Assembly (NCBI GenBank): GCA_963728965.1
Contig: CAVSMH010000007.1
Coordinates: forward strand, 186,001 to 250,000
Origin: DASQZT01 sp963728965
Lineage (GTDB): Bacteria > Acidobacteriota > Terriglobia > Bryobacterales > Bryobacteraceae
Reading direction: 5' to 3'
DNA length: 64,000 bases
Below, in pieces: positions 51,996 through 61,098 of the stretch. Below the pieces are notes generated by a model, which saw only the letters and a list, made by a program, of their open reading frames with translations, was not told where the DNA came from and searched no databases. The stretch's first letter is position 1; the number at the start of each line of letters is the position of its first letter. The translations under genes were made by a program, and so were the position numbers.

Positions 51996-52565
51996 ATGCC
52001 CGAAGTAGCCACTCCGAACCAGGCCGAACGCGAGTTCGAGACCGGGACGGACGAGTGTTTCAAGAATGCCAACGCCACCGGCAGCGAGGCCCACAACGAG
52101 AACCAGCGGGTCACGTACGCCAACATCAAGCGCACCTACGATGTGTACCAGGATCTGGACATCCAGGCCGCGCGCCAGTCGATGGTCGAGCAGACCCGGC
52201 TGAACCAGATCGCGTCGCAGGCTCTGCAGAACGCGGTCGAGACCGCCAACATGGTCGGCAAGCAGTCCATCCGGCACGCTGACATCGCGGCCGATGCCCT
52301 GTGGACCGACGAACTCAACCCGGTGATGCGTGCTTCCGGTGCCAACCTCGCTGCGGGCGCCGTACCCGCCAATCGCGCCCTCGACGTGAGCGCCGCCGGT
52401 GTGGGCGTGGATGCACAGGCAGTGGCGGCTGCCGTCGCCAAGCAGGTGGACGCCACGATCACCCCGGTGCTCGCCACCCTCCAGCAGATCGTCCAGGCGC
52501 TTGCCACAGCGACCACGGCGATCGGCAACGTAGTCAACCAGGCTCAGCCGAAAACGACTGTCTAG
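51996..52565 (+). CDS. Hypothetical phage protein between methyltransferases
   Basis: 189 residues from the ATG at 51996 with AAGGAGA upstream. It is helical and Ala-rich in its second half (DAQAVAAAVAKQVDATITPVL, TLQQIVQALATATTAIGNVV), with a polar first half carrying NQNQ-type phrases. No signal peptide, no known domain. Possibly a structural or accessory protein; the repeats of Ala/Thr suggest a coiled coil. Confidence 0.5.
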   Translation: MPEVATPNQAEREFETGTDECFKNANATGSEAHNENQRVTYANIKRTYDVYQDLDIQAARQSMVEQTRLNQIASQALQNAVETANMVGKQSIRHADIAADALWTDELNPVMRASGANLAAGAVPANRALDVSAAGVGVDAQAVAAAVAKQVDATITPVLATLQQIVQALATATTAIGNVVNQAQPKTTV

Positions 52566-52624
52566 CCACGAAGTGGGGCGGCTACCGTAGTCCGCCCCAC
52601 TTCTTCACAGGAGCCCAAACCGAA

Positions 52625-52900
52625 ATGAACGCTCTGCTTATCATTCTTCAAATCTTTCCCCTGGTTCTGGCCGCCGTACAGGCGGTAGAGCAAGCGATCC
52701 CGCTGCCTGGACAGGGCAACAAGAAACTGGAACTGGTGCTCGACGTGGTCAAGTCCGGCTTCGACGCGAGCGCTGACCTAACGAAGCAGTTCAGTTGGCA
52801 GAAGCTGCTGACTGTGGTGGTGCCGATGGTCGCCAAGATCGTCGATCTGCACAATGCGCTGGGCCTGTTCCAGAAACCCGCTCAACCCAAAACCGCATGA
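52625..52900 (+). CDS. Small protein with a hydrophobic N-terminal helix
   Basis: 91 residues. N-terminal LLIILQIFPLVLAAVQAV is membrane-like or a hydrophobic helix; the rest is amphipathic (ELVLDVVKSGFDASADLTKQF, LLTVVVPMVAKIVDLHNAL). It could be a holin-like or membrane-associated protein but there is no family match. It overlaps the second methyltransferase by 4 bases (ATGA). Confidence 0.5.
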   Translation: MNALLIILQIFPLVLAAVQAVEQAIPLPGQGNKKLELVLDVVKSGFDASADLTKQFSWQKLLTVVVPMVAKIVDLHNALGLFQKPAQPKTA

Positions 52901-54153
52901 CGAACCTGCAGGTGGTGACGTGGCCGGTTGAGAAGCTGATTCCCTACGCCCGGAACGCGCGCACGCATAGTGCGGAACAGGTCGCCCAAGTCGCGGCATC
53001 GATCGCCGAGTTTGGGTGGACAAATCCGATTCTGGCCGGCGCCGATGGAATCGTGATCGCCGGCCACGCGCGCCTGCTGGCTGCTCGCAAGCTGGGCATG
53101 ACCGAAGTCCCGGTCATCGTCCTTGATCATCTGACCGAATCCCAGCGCCGCGCGTTAGTGCTGGCCGACAACCGACTGGCACTCAATGCCGGGTGGGATG
53201 AGGAGATGCTCCGCGTTGAAATGGCCGCGCTCGATGAGGACGGTTTCAATCTCGAGCTGGTCGGGTTTACCGATGACGAGATCGAGACTCTGCTTCGCGA
53301 CCCCGATGAAGTTCACGCCGGCAATACCGACGATGACGCTGTGCCGGAGGCTCCGGAGACCGCAGTCACGGTTCCCGGCGATGTCTGGATTCTCGGGGAG
53401 CACAGGTTGCTGTGCGGCGATGCCACGCAGATGGCCGACGTGGAGAAGGTCCTCGCCGGCGGTCTGGCCGACATGGTCTTCTGCGATCCACCGTACAACG
53501 TGAACTACGGCGCGACGATGAAGGACAAACTCCGCGGCAAGGCGCGGAAGATCGCCAACGACGACCTTGGCCAGGACTTCGAACAGTTCCTGCGAGACGC
53601 ATGCGTGAACATGCTCACGGTCACCAAGGGCGCGATCTACATCTGCATGTCCTCGTCAGAGATTCATACGCTGCAACGGGTGTTCCGCGAGGCGGGCGGG
53701 CACTGGTCCACCTTTGTCGTATGGGCGAAGAACACTTTCACCATGGGGAGATCCGACTACCAACGCCAGTACGAACCGATCCTCTACGGCTGGAAGGAAG
53801 GCACAGATCACTTTTGGTGTGGCGCCCGCGACCAGGGCGACGTGTGGTTCATCAAAAAGCCGCACGTCAACGACCTGCACCCGACGATGAAGCCGGTCGA
53901 GTTGGTCGAGCGCGCCGTCCGGAACAGCAGCAAGGGCCGCGACACCGTGTTCGACCCGTTCGGCGGATCCGGCACGACAATGATCGCGTGCGAGAAGACC
54001 GGCAGGCAGGCGCGCCTCATCGAATTGGAGCCGAGGTATTGCGACGTCATCATTCGTCGCTATCAGGAATTCAGCGGCAAAGAAGCCACGCTGGACGCAG
54101 ACGGACGCCCGTTCGCTGATGTGACGGCAGAGCGCCTGGGCGTTACCGCATGA
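52897..54153 (+). CDS. ParB-domain DNA methyltransferase (DPPY type)
   Basis: 418 residues, same architecture as the methyltransferase at 50420: ParB domain (NARTHSAEQVAQVAASI, GHARLLAARKLG, RRALVLADNRLALNAGW) with strong similarity over the first 130 residues, then a methyltransferase domain with DPPYNVNYG (motif IV) and DPFGGSGTTMIAC (motif I). The two differ clearly in the target-recognition part. Predicted adenine-N6 methyltransferase. ATG overlaps the previous stop. Confidence 0.9.
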   Translation: MTNLQVVTWPVEKLIPYARNARTHSAEQVAQVAASIAEFGWTNPILAGADGIVIAGHARLLAARKLGMTEVPVIVLDHLTESQRRALVLADNRLALNAGWDEEMLRVEMAALDEDGFNLELVGFTDDEIETLLRDPDEVHAGNTDDDAVPEAPETAVTVPGDVWILGEHRLLCGDATQMADVEKVLAGGLADMVFCDPPYNVNYGATMKDKLRGKARKIANDDLGQDFEQFLRDACVNMLTVTKGAIYICMSSSEIHTLQRVFREAGGHWSTFVVWAKNTFTMGRSDYQRQYEPILYGWKEGTDHFWCGARDQGDVWFIKKPHVNDLHPTMKPVELVERAVRNSSKGRDTVFDPFGGSGTTMIACEKTGRQARLIELEPRYCDVIIRRYQEFSGKEATLDADGRPFADVTAERLGVTA

Positions 54154-54309
54154 ATCGAACGCTGCCGCCGGGAACTGGCGGCCATCGAGCAGGAAATACG
54201 AAGCGGCAATCCCGACCTGATGGGGCTGTGCCTGGCGCTCTCGGATTGGTCGACGGAACTGCGAATTCTTAAGAGACTCCCATGGAAGATCAAATTCTTC
54301 GGTATCTGA
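54150..54309 (+). pseudogene. Small phage ORF, apparently +1 frameshifted near its start
   Basis: The start ATGAATCGA overlaps the methyltransferase stop, but the plausible protein, ELAAIEQEIRSGNPDLMGLCLALSDWSTELRILKRL, continues one frame over. Removing one A near 54159 joins them. The peptide matches small prophage proteins by eye. Confidence is limited because no other start codon exists in the second frame. Confidence 0.4.
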
Positions 54310-54542
54310 TACCAGCGATCGGCCTCATCTCCGGTTTGATCGGCGCCTTCGTCGGGTTGCAGAACCGGGCGCTGCTCGCCGAGGTGCGCAAAGAACTTGC
54401 GGAGCTGGAGAACCGGATCATCACGCGAATTAACGGCACCTACGTCCGTGCCGGCGAGTGCCAGCTCCGGGAACAACTGGTCCACGAAAGACTCGCCAAC
54501 ATGGTGGATGAGATCCGGAACAGAAACGCCGCCGGCGTGTGA
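54282..54542 (+). CDS. Small single-pass membrane protein of the phage
   Basis: 86 residues: one N-terminal helix (YLIPAIGLISGLIGAFVGL), then a charged coiled coil (LLAEVRKELAELENRIITRI, LREQLVHERLANMVDEI). The shape resembles phage spanin- or holin-associated proteins, but family and role are not known. Confidence 0.6.
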   Translation: MEDQILRYLIPAIGLISGLIGAFVGLQNRALLAEVRKELAELENRIITRINGTYVRAGECQLREQLVHERLANMVDEIRNRNAAGV

Positions 54543-54568
54543 GGCCGGCGGCGGGTTAGAGCACCGTC

Positions 54569-55121
54569 CTACTGCGCCAGTTTGTAGCCCCGCTCGCCAT
54601 CGGGGCGTTTGAAGGATTCGACGGTGAGGCCCATCTTCTTGCCGAGGCTGCCGGAGATGAAGCCGCGGACGCTGTGTGCCTGCCAGCCGGTGGCAGACAT
54701 GATGTCCTTGAGCGTCGCGCCGTCAGCACGCTTTAGCAGGTCGAGGACGATGGCCTTCTTGCTGCCCTCTCGCGTCTTAGGCGGCGCGTCCGTGGCTGTG
54801 GCGTCCTTGGGCGTCTTGGCCTTCTTCGTCGCGACCGGGGCCGCCTCGGGCGCGGGGGCTGGGCGTCAGTGCCTGGATGGCCTTCCAGATTCGGGTGACC
54901 GCCGTCTTGCGGTCCGTGAACTTCTTGACCGGCTTCAGGTCGCCGAAGGGCGGCGCGCCGGCAAAGCCGTTCCAGACATCGGGGAGGCGGGTGATGGGCC
55001 AATCGCTCGCGAGCTTGGCGAGTTCTTTTTCGGTGGCGAACTGATCTTGGCCTTCAGGAATCTGCTCAGCGGCGGCGAAGGCGGTGATGTTGTTGTCGGT
55101 GTCTATCGTGAAAGTCGTCAT
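54569..55121 (-). pseudogene. DUF3489 protein with a +1 frame shift
   Basis: The gene starts at 55121 (MTTFTIDTDNNITAF). After AIQALTPSPRA the frame changes at a GGGGG run (54854-54858, plus strand), and the second part is VATKKAKTPKDA, TREGSKKAIVLDLLKR, GATLKDIMSATGWQAHSVRGFISG and the end at 54569. The second part is the DUF3489 helix-turn-helix-like domain, seen in many phages. One removed base restores it. On the minus strand, opposite to the head genes. Confidence 0.8.
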
Positions 55122-55135
55122 GGTGGTCTCCTGTT

Positions 55136-55369
55136 TCAAAACTCGATCTCGTCGACGATCCGGAGTGCCTCTTCTGGGCTGATCTCCTGGGTGGTGGGCG
55201 CCTCCGAGCGGAGGCGTGCGGCTGTCCGGATGCGGATCTCGCGGCCCGTCGCCAGGTTGGTGCCGTACCAACCGCCGCGGGCGTGTTCGCGGGTGAGGCG
55301 GACTTTGGCCAGCCTGCCGCTGACCTTGACGATGTAGGTCGTTCCGATGTGTACGTTCTGCTTTTGCAT
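55136..55369 (-). CDS. Small basic hypothetical protein
   Basis: 77 residues: a short beta-rich part (VHIGTTYIVKVSGRLAKVRLTRE) followed by a basic segment and a helix (ISPEEALRIVDEIEF). No family known. It is 14 bases from the DUF3489 gene and on the same strand, so co-transcribed. Confidence 0.5.
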   Translation of the reverse strand: MQKQNVHIGTTYIVKVSGRLAKVRLTREHARGGWYGTNLATGREIRIRTAARLRSEAPTTQEISPEEALRIVDEIEF

Positions 55370-55371
55370 GG

Positions 55372-55626
55372 TTAGTACTCCAGTCCTTTGGCATCCACCG
55401 CGCTGCGGTCGCCGAGGCTGGCGAGGACGTAGGCCAGTTCCTCAGTGACGCGGCCGAGGTCGCCGGGGTATCCCCAGTTGGCGGGTTCCAGCGTCTGGTC
55501 CTTCTGGTGTTGCTCCAGGCGGCTCGCAATGCGTTTCAGCAGGTCCTGGCACTCGGCGTGGCGTTCCGCGTAGCAGGCGGCGGCGGTTTGTTTGGTGGTC
55601 TTGGCGGTGCGTGGCATCGAACACAT
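55372..55626 (-). CDS. Small helical hypothetical protein
   Basis: 84 residues, helical (CQDLLKRIASRLEQHQKD, RVTEELAYVLASLGDRSAV) with an N-terminal Lys/Thr-rich stretch. No family known. First of a three-gene minus-strand run (with the 77-residue and DUF3489 genes). Confidence 0.5.
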   Translation of the reverse strand: MCSMPRTAKTTKQTAAACYAERHAECQDLLKRIASRLEQHQKDQTLEPANWGYPGDLGRVTEELAYVLASLGDRSAVDAKGLEY

Positions 55627-55725
55627 ACATCACTTCGGTGGCGGCGGGAAGCAAGGCCGAAGTTCGACTTTTCGGAAGAAAGATCCAGTGGTGGCTGTGA
55701 ACGGAGCTAACGGCCCGGTGTCCAT

Positions 55726-56277
55726 ATGATGGGAGTCTCTCAACGGGCGTACGCGCGTTTGCGGGGTGTTGCCCTCAGCGCCGTACAGAAGGCGATCGCC
55801 ACAAAGCGGATCACACCGAATCCGGACGGGAGCATCGATCCGGAGCGGGCGAACGAGGAATGGGAAAGAAACACGTTTGCAGGCAAGACTCTGCATCAGG
55901 CGACCAGACCGCAGGTACCGCCGCGTGCGCCGGCGCCATCACGCGGCGCTTCGAGCATGCCGGGTCAGCCCGATGTATCGAGCGATCCGGTTGCCGCATA
56001 TCTCCGGGCCCGCGCAGTGACGGAGACGTTCAAGGCGAAGACGGCGCAGTTGGAGTTTGAGGAGCGCGCCGGGAAATTGATCCAGGCAACGAAGGCCGGC
56101 GAGTATGCGGCGCATTGGTCCGCGATCATCGGTGATGCCCTGTCAGCATTCGCGGATCGCGTCACGCCGCTAGTCGCAGCAGCGAATTCGGAAGCGGAGA
56201 TTCACCGGATCCTCACTGGCGAGACGAACGCGATGCGCCGCAAGACGGCGAAGGCCATCTCGGACGCGGGTTACTGA
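55726..56277 (+). CDS. Terminase small subunit-like protein
   Basis: 183 residues. N-terminal winged-helix DNA-binding segment (VSQRAYARLRGVALSAVQKAIATKRI) of the Nu1 type, a Pro/Ser linker, then a helical region (AVTETFKAKTAQLEFEERAGK, AEYAAHWSAIIGDALSAFADRV) as in phage small terminases. It selects phage DNA for packaging. Its stop and the next start overlap. ATG may also be the second ATG at 55729. Confidence 0.78.
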   Translation: MMGVSQRAYARLRGVALSAVQKAIATKRITPNPDGSIDPERANEEWERNTFAGKTLHQATRPQVPPRAPAPSRGASSMPGQPDVSSDPVAAYLRARAVTETFKAKTAQLEFEERAGKLIQATKAGEYAAHWSAIIGDALSAFADRVTPLVAAANSEAEIHRILTGETNAMRRKTAKAISDAGY

Positions 56278-57002
56278 TGATCCATTACCACGGTGGGCGC
56301 CACTCCACATGGCAGGTCGCGGTCGAGATCTGGAAGCGACGCCACGCACTCGTCTCCTTCGCCGATCCGCAGCAGATCGCGATTGCTGCCGAGGTGGCGC
56401 AGTCGTTCGCCCTGGATAACGGCGCGTTCTCGGTCTGGAAGCAGGGTATCGAGGTCAACTGGATCTCGTACTACGAGTGGGTCGAGCAGTGGTGGCGGCA
56501 TCCCGGCTTCGATTGGGCTGTTATCCCCGACGTAATCGACGGGGATGAGGCGGCGAATGATCGTCTCCTGGAGGACTGGCCGTTCGGAAGGGTCGCGGGC
56601 GTCCCGGTGTGGCACTTCCACGAGTCGCTCGAACGCCTGACCCGATTGGCTGGCGAGTGGCCGCGCGTGGCATTGGGATCGTCCGGACAATTCAAGACGC
56701 CTGGAACGGCATCCTGGTGGGGCCGGATGCAGCAGGTGATGGACGCGATCTGCAAGGATGGAAAGCCAATCGTGAAGATTCACGGCTTGCGGATGCTGAA
56801 CCCGCACGTCGTCGAGTACGTGCCCTTCGCGTCTGCGGATTCGGCGTATGTGAGCAGGAAGGTCGGACTGGCGAACTGGGGCGGTTGCTATAAGGCAGCG
56901 TCGCGGGAGTCGCGCGCACACGTGCTGGTCGAGTATTACGAGACGACCCAGAGCGCTTCGGTGTGGGCGGGCATCCCGGTGCAGGAGGAGTTGTTCGGTT
57001 GA
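56277..57002 (+). CDS. TGT/DpdA-like deazaguanine transferase homologue
   Basis: 241 residues. The sequence fits a TIM barrel related to tRNA-guanine transglycosylases and phage DpdA: ALDNGAF near 45-51 corresponds to the catalytic DSGGF-type motif, VPVWHFHESLERLTRL and VALGSSGQF to substrate-binding loops, and FASADSA near 185-191 to the nucleophile region. DpdA inserts a 7-deazaguanine base into DNA. The next gene is queD and the pair sits between the two terminase genes. I did not see the tRNA-binding zinc site. Alternative: an unrelated barrel enzyme. Confidence 0.6.
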   Translation: MIHYHGGRHSTWQVAVEIWKRRHALVSFADPQQIAIAAEVAQSFALDNGAFSVWKQGIEVNWISYYEWVEQWWRHPGFDWAVIPDVIDGDEAANDRLLEDWPFGRVAGVPVWHFHESLERLTRLAGEWPRVALGSSGQFKTPGTASWWGRMQQVMDAICKDGKPIVKIHGLRMLNPHVVEYVPFASADSAYVSRKVGLANWGGCYKAASRESRAHVLVEYYETTQSASVWAGIPVQEELFG

Positions 57003-57361
57003 CCAGTATCTGGAAGGACTTCCACTTCGATGCGGCGCATTGGCTGCCGCATGTTCCGGAGGGGCACAAGTGCGGTCGGATGCATGGCCACACGTATCGC
57101 GTGCGCGTGTGGTGCCGTGGTGCGACTGACGACGGGGGCATGATCGTCGACTACGCAGTGATCGCAGAGAAGGTCGGCGCGGTGATTGACCTGATCGACC
57201 ATCGCGTGTTGAACGACATCCCCGGTCTGGATAATCCGACAACGGAGATCCTGGCGCCTTGGCTGTTTGAGCAGATCAGGGTAGACCTGCCGGAGTTGTT
57301 CCGGATCGAAGTTGCGGAGAGCGCAACGACCGGTTGTGTGTATCAGCGGGACGGCGATTGA
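56999..57361 (+). CDS. queD: QueD-type 6-carboxytetrahydropterin synthase
   Basis: 120 residues from a TTG overlapping the DpdA-like stop by 4 bases (TTGA), preceded by AGGAGG 11 bases upstream; an earlier in-frame start at 56963 would read inside the previous gene. All active-site residues are present: H14 in FDAAH, H29 and H31 in MHGHTY, Cys25 nucleophile, D67-H68 in IDHRVLND, and NPTTE. QueD makes CPH4, the first committed 7-deazaguanine intermediate. In this context it may feed phage DNA modification. Confidence 0.9.
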   Translation: MTSIWKDFHFDAAHWLPHVPEGHKCGRMHGHTYRVRVWCRGATDDGGMIVDYAVIAEKVGAVIDLIDHRVLNDIPGLDNPTTEILAPWLFEQIRVDLPELFRIEVAESATTGCVYQRDGD

Positions 57362-59297
57362 TGGAAGCACCATTCTCGATGTACCAGGTTGGAGCGGAGG
57401 CGTTGCTGCCGCCACGGGACATCTCCGTGTCGCGATGGGCCGACGAGAATGTGGTGCTCACCGGATCCGGGTCGGCGGAACGGGGCCAGTGGCACACGCG
57501 ACCGTACCAGCGGGAACCGATGGACGTCCTCAGCCCGAGCCACCCGTGCAAGCAGGTGGTGTTGATGTCCGCGGCACAGATGCTGAAGACCTCGATCATG
57601 GTGAACTTCCTGGGCTACATCGCGGACGTTGATCCGGGCCCGACGCTGGCGGTGGAACCGCGATCGGAAGACGCCAAGGCGCTCTCAAAGGATCGCGTCG
57701 CACCGCTGTTCCGGCATTCGCCGGCGCTCAAAGGGAAGCTCGCGGCGGTGAAGTCGCGCGATTCGAACAACACGGCGATGCACAAGGTGTTCGCCAACGG
57801 GTCCGGGCACATCACCTTCACCGGCGCCATCTCGCCGTCCGGCCTGGCCATGCGTCCGATCCGGTATCTGTTGCTGGACGAGATTGACAGATATCCCACC
57901 AGCGCAGGATCGGAGGGCGATCCCGTATCGCTCGCGATGCAGCGCACCGGAGAGTTCGAGCACAACAAGAAAGTAATCATGTGCTCGACGCCGACCGTCG
58001 ACGGGGAGAGCCGGATTCAAGCTGCGTGGAACACGAGCGACCAGCGCGAGTACTTCGTGCCGTGCCCGAAGTGCAACCACTTCCAGATCCTGGTGTTCAG
58101 CGACGGCACCGACGGCGGGCTGGTGTGGCCGGAAGGCGAGCCGGAGAAGGCCGCCTACTGCTGCGAGAAGTGCCGGGAGCTGATCCCGCACAACCAGAAG
58201 TCGTGGATGGTGGAACGCGGCGAGTACCGTCCGCAGAATCCCGGATCGCCGATCCCCGGTTTCCGGGTGTCGCAGTTGATCTCGCCGAAGCGCGTCCTGG
58301 GGAACGATTGCCGCGGAGTTCCTGGTCGCCAAGGACTCGACGGAGACGCTCAAGGCGTTCCTGAACACGGTGCTGGCGGAACTCTGGACGGAACGCGGGT
58401 CGGCGCCCGACTGGGAAAAGGTCTATCTGCGGCGCGAGGATTACGAGCTCGGGATTGTGCCGGCGAAGGGATCGCTGCTGGTGGCCGGCGTTGACGTGCA
58501 GGACGACCGGCTCGAGGTGGAGATCAAGGCATACGGGCGCGGCAAGGAAGTCCTGGTCGGTCGACTACCGGGTGATCCAGGTGCCGGATCAGGCTGGGCA
58601 GCCGCTCAAAACGTCCTCGCCGGAAGTCTGGCAGGAGTTGGAAGCGTTGCTGGCGGTGGACTGGCCGTGCGAGCTGGGCGGCACCATGCCCATCATGGCC
58701 ATGACCATCGACTCGGGCTTCCGGCCGCAGATGGTGTACGAGTTCGCCGCGCGCCACCCGCAACCGGCGCACGGGCCAGCAGGCGACGCCATCGCCGCGC
58801 CGCGCACCGTGGTGGCCACCAAGGGCAAGCCTGACTTTCTGAAACTGATCGTGTCGGTGTCGCCGACAGACGCCTCGCGCAAGCGGCAAAACGTCCGGAT
58901 CTGGCACATCGGCACGCACTGGGCGAAGCAGGAGTTCTACGACTGGCTGCGGATCGTGCTGCCCGACGATGGCACGTACCCACCCGGCTACCAGCACTAC
59001 GCTTATAAGGATCAGGACTTCTATCGCGGGCTCTGCTCCGAGTCGCGGATCATCCGGTCGAGCGGCAAGGTGGAGTGGGTACCGGATAAGTCGGTCAGGA
59101 ACGAACCACTCGACCTCGCGGTGCTCTGCCGCGCGGCTGCGGCGGTCTGTGGCATCGATCGGTTCTCGGACGAGGATTGGGCGGAACTCGAGGGGACCAC
59201 CCCGGCCACCGTGGCGAAGGCAGCACCCAATGACGGGTATTGGGGCGCACGCGATGAGTCTTGGGGATCGCGCGGCGGTGAGGACTGGTTCAAATGA
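57361..59297 (+). pseudogene. Large terminase (GpA family) with two +1 frame shifts
   Basis: Start ATG at 57361 overlaps the queD stop by one base. Joined frames give about 645 residues of a GpA-type terminase: N-terminal ATPase with SAAQMLKT (Walker A-like, 70-77) and YLLLDEID (Walker B, 169-176), Cys pair pattern in CPKCNHF and CCEKCRE, then nuclease-type domain (VAGVDVQDDRLEVEIKAYGRG, VWSVDYRVI, IDSGFRPQMVYEF). Shifts at 58303-58304 (AA) and 58552-58553 (CC), each +1. It packages DNA into heads. Confidence 0.88.
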
Positions 59298-59506
59298 TTC
59301 AACTGACCGAACTGCAATCGATGCGCGACACGCTGCAGCGTGCCATCTTCAGCGGTACGCGCCGGGTGCAGTTCACCGACCGCGCGGTTGAATACAACAG
59401 CGTCGATGACATGCGAAAGGCGCTGGCCGACATCGACACCGCGATTGCCAAGACCTCTGGGCCGGCGCCATCCTCTTTCAGCCTGGCCATGCACAGCAGA
59501 GACTAA
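59294..59506 (+). CDS. Head-tail joining protein (gpW type)
   Basis: 70 residues matching gpW: LTELQSMRDTLQRAIFSGTRRVQF, DRAVEYNSVDDMRKALADID. It sits between large terminase and portal as in lambda; gpW joins the head connector. Overlaps both neighbours by a few bases. Confidence 0.85.
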   Translation: MIQLTELQSMRDTLQRAIFSGTRRVQFTDRAVEYNSVDDMRKALADIDTAIAKTSGPAPSSFSLAMHSRD

Positions 59507-61071
59507 ATGAACGCCATCGACAAGATGATCGGCTACCTCTCGCCGGAGCGGGCATTTCGGCGCGCGCGGTTCCGCGCGGCGACCGAGGTGTTCGGCTACG
59601 ACGGCGCTAAGTCGGGCCGGCGCACGGACGGGTGGATGGCGGCCGGCGGCGACGCGAATACCGAGGTTGGCGCCTCCCTGATCAGCCTTCGCAATCGGTC
59701 GCGCGATCTGCTGCGCAACAACCCGTACGCCAGCAAGGCCATCGCCGAACTGGTGGGGAACACGGTCGGAACCGGGATCGTTCCGCAGGCGAAGACCGGG
59801 ACGCCCGAACTCGACAAGATCATCGACGGCGAGTGGCTCTATTTTGCGGAGAACTGCGACCCGGGCGGGCAGTTGGACTTCTATGGAATGCAGGCGCTCA
59901 TCGTGCGCACGACCGCCGAGAGCGGTGACGGCATCGTCCGGTTCCGGCCGCGGTTGCCGCAGGACAATTTCCGCGTGCCGCTCCAGTTGCAGGTGCTGGA
60001 GGGGGACTTCCTGGACAACTCCAGGACGATGGGTATCGCCTCGGGACAGATTGTCCAGGGCGTTCAATTCAACCTCTACGGACAGCGCGAGTCTTACTGG
60101 CTCTATAACTATCACCCGGGCGGCGTCTACATGCTGAATCCGCGCGGCGGCATCCTGAGCCAGCCGGTGCCGGCCGCTCAGGTGATGCACACCTACTGCA
60201 TCCTGCGGCCTGGCCAGGTCCGCGGCGTTCCGTGGCTGGCGCCGGTCATGCTGGCGATGCGGGATCTCGACGATTACCGGGACGCGGAGCGCATGCGAAA
60301 GAAGACCGAGGCCTGCCTCGCGGGGATCGTAACGCGCCCCGAGGGTTCGGGCGGCCTGCCCATCGGCGCGAAGTCCACCGATCCGAAAACCGGGAACACG
60401 CTGGAGCGGATGTATCCCGGCATGATCGAGTACCTGAAGCCGGGCGAAGACATCAAGTTCAACGCGCCCTCGCCAGCGGGCGGGTACCGCGACTACCTGA
60501 TGACCGAACTCCAGGGGATCGGCGCCGGCATCGACGTTCCCTATGAATTGCTGTCTGGGGATCTCTCGAACGTCAACTACTCCTCCTATCGCGCCGGCAT
60601 GCTGGGGTTTCGCAACGCCATCGAGGCGTTCCGGTGGTTGACGCTGATCCCGATGTACTGCCGGCCGACGTGGCGCAGGTTCATCGACACGCTGGTGTTC
60701 ATCGGAAAGATCCCCGAGGCGAACTACGGCGTGCAATGGACGGCGCCCAAGTTCGAGTCGGTCGATCCGCTGAAGGATGCCATGGCCGAGTTGAAGCGCA
60801 TCCGCACCGGCACGTTGACGTTGTCCGAGGCGATCGCACAGAACGGCTACGACCCCGAGAAGCAGTTGCAGGAAATCAAGCGGATGAACGAGTCTGCTCG
60901 ACGAACTGCAGATCATCCTGGACTGCGATCCGCGCAAGGTGAACGACAAGGGCGTCGAGCAGCAGAGCGTGGGTGGCGAGACGGCGCCGGCACCAGCCGG
61001 CGAAGCAGACGAGCACGGTGAAGCATTCAGCCCGGCAGTGGGATTCGCCCACCAGAAGCTACACCTCGTAA
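59507..61071 (+). pseudogene. Portal protein (lambda gpB family) with one or two +1 frame shifts
   Basis: The main frame (59507 to about 60893) encodes the portal core: GWMAAGGDANTEVG, SRDLLRNNPYASKAIAELVGNTVG, PGEDIKFNAPSPAGGYRDYL and DVPYELLSGDLSNVNYSSYRAGML. After QEIKRMNE the frame shifts by one T at 60893, continuing as LLDELQIILDCDPRKVND. A second shift before 61068 is needed to reach the stop TAA at 61069-61071; its place is unclear. The portal forms the DNA entry ring. Confidence 0.85.
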
Positions 61072-61098
61072 ATCAACAGCGACAGGAAGGAGTCCTTT

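Noticed and set aside
52625..52900. Definite holin
   Set aside because: Only one hydrophobic stretch and no lysis partner next to it, so the role is left open.
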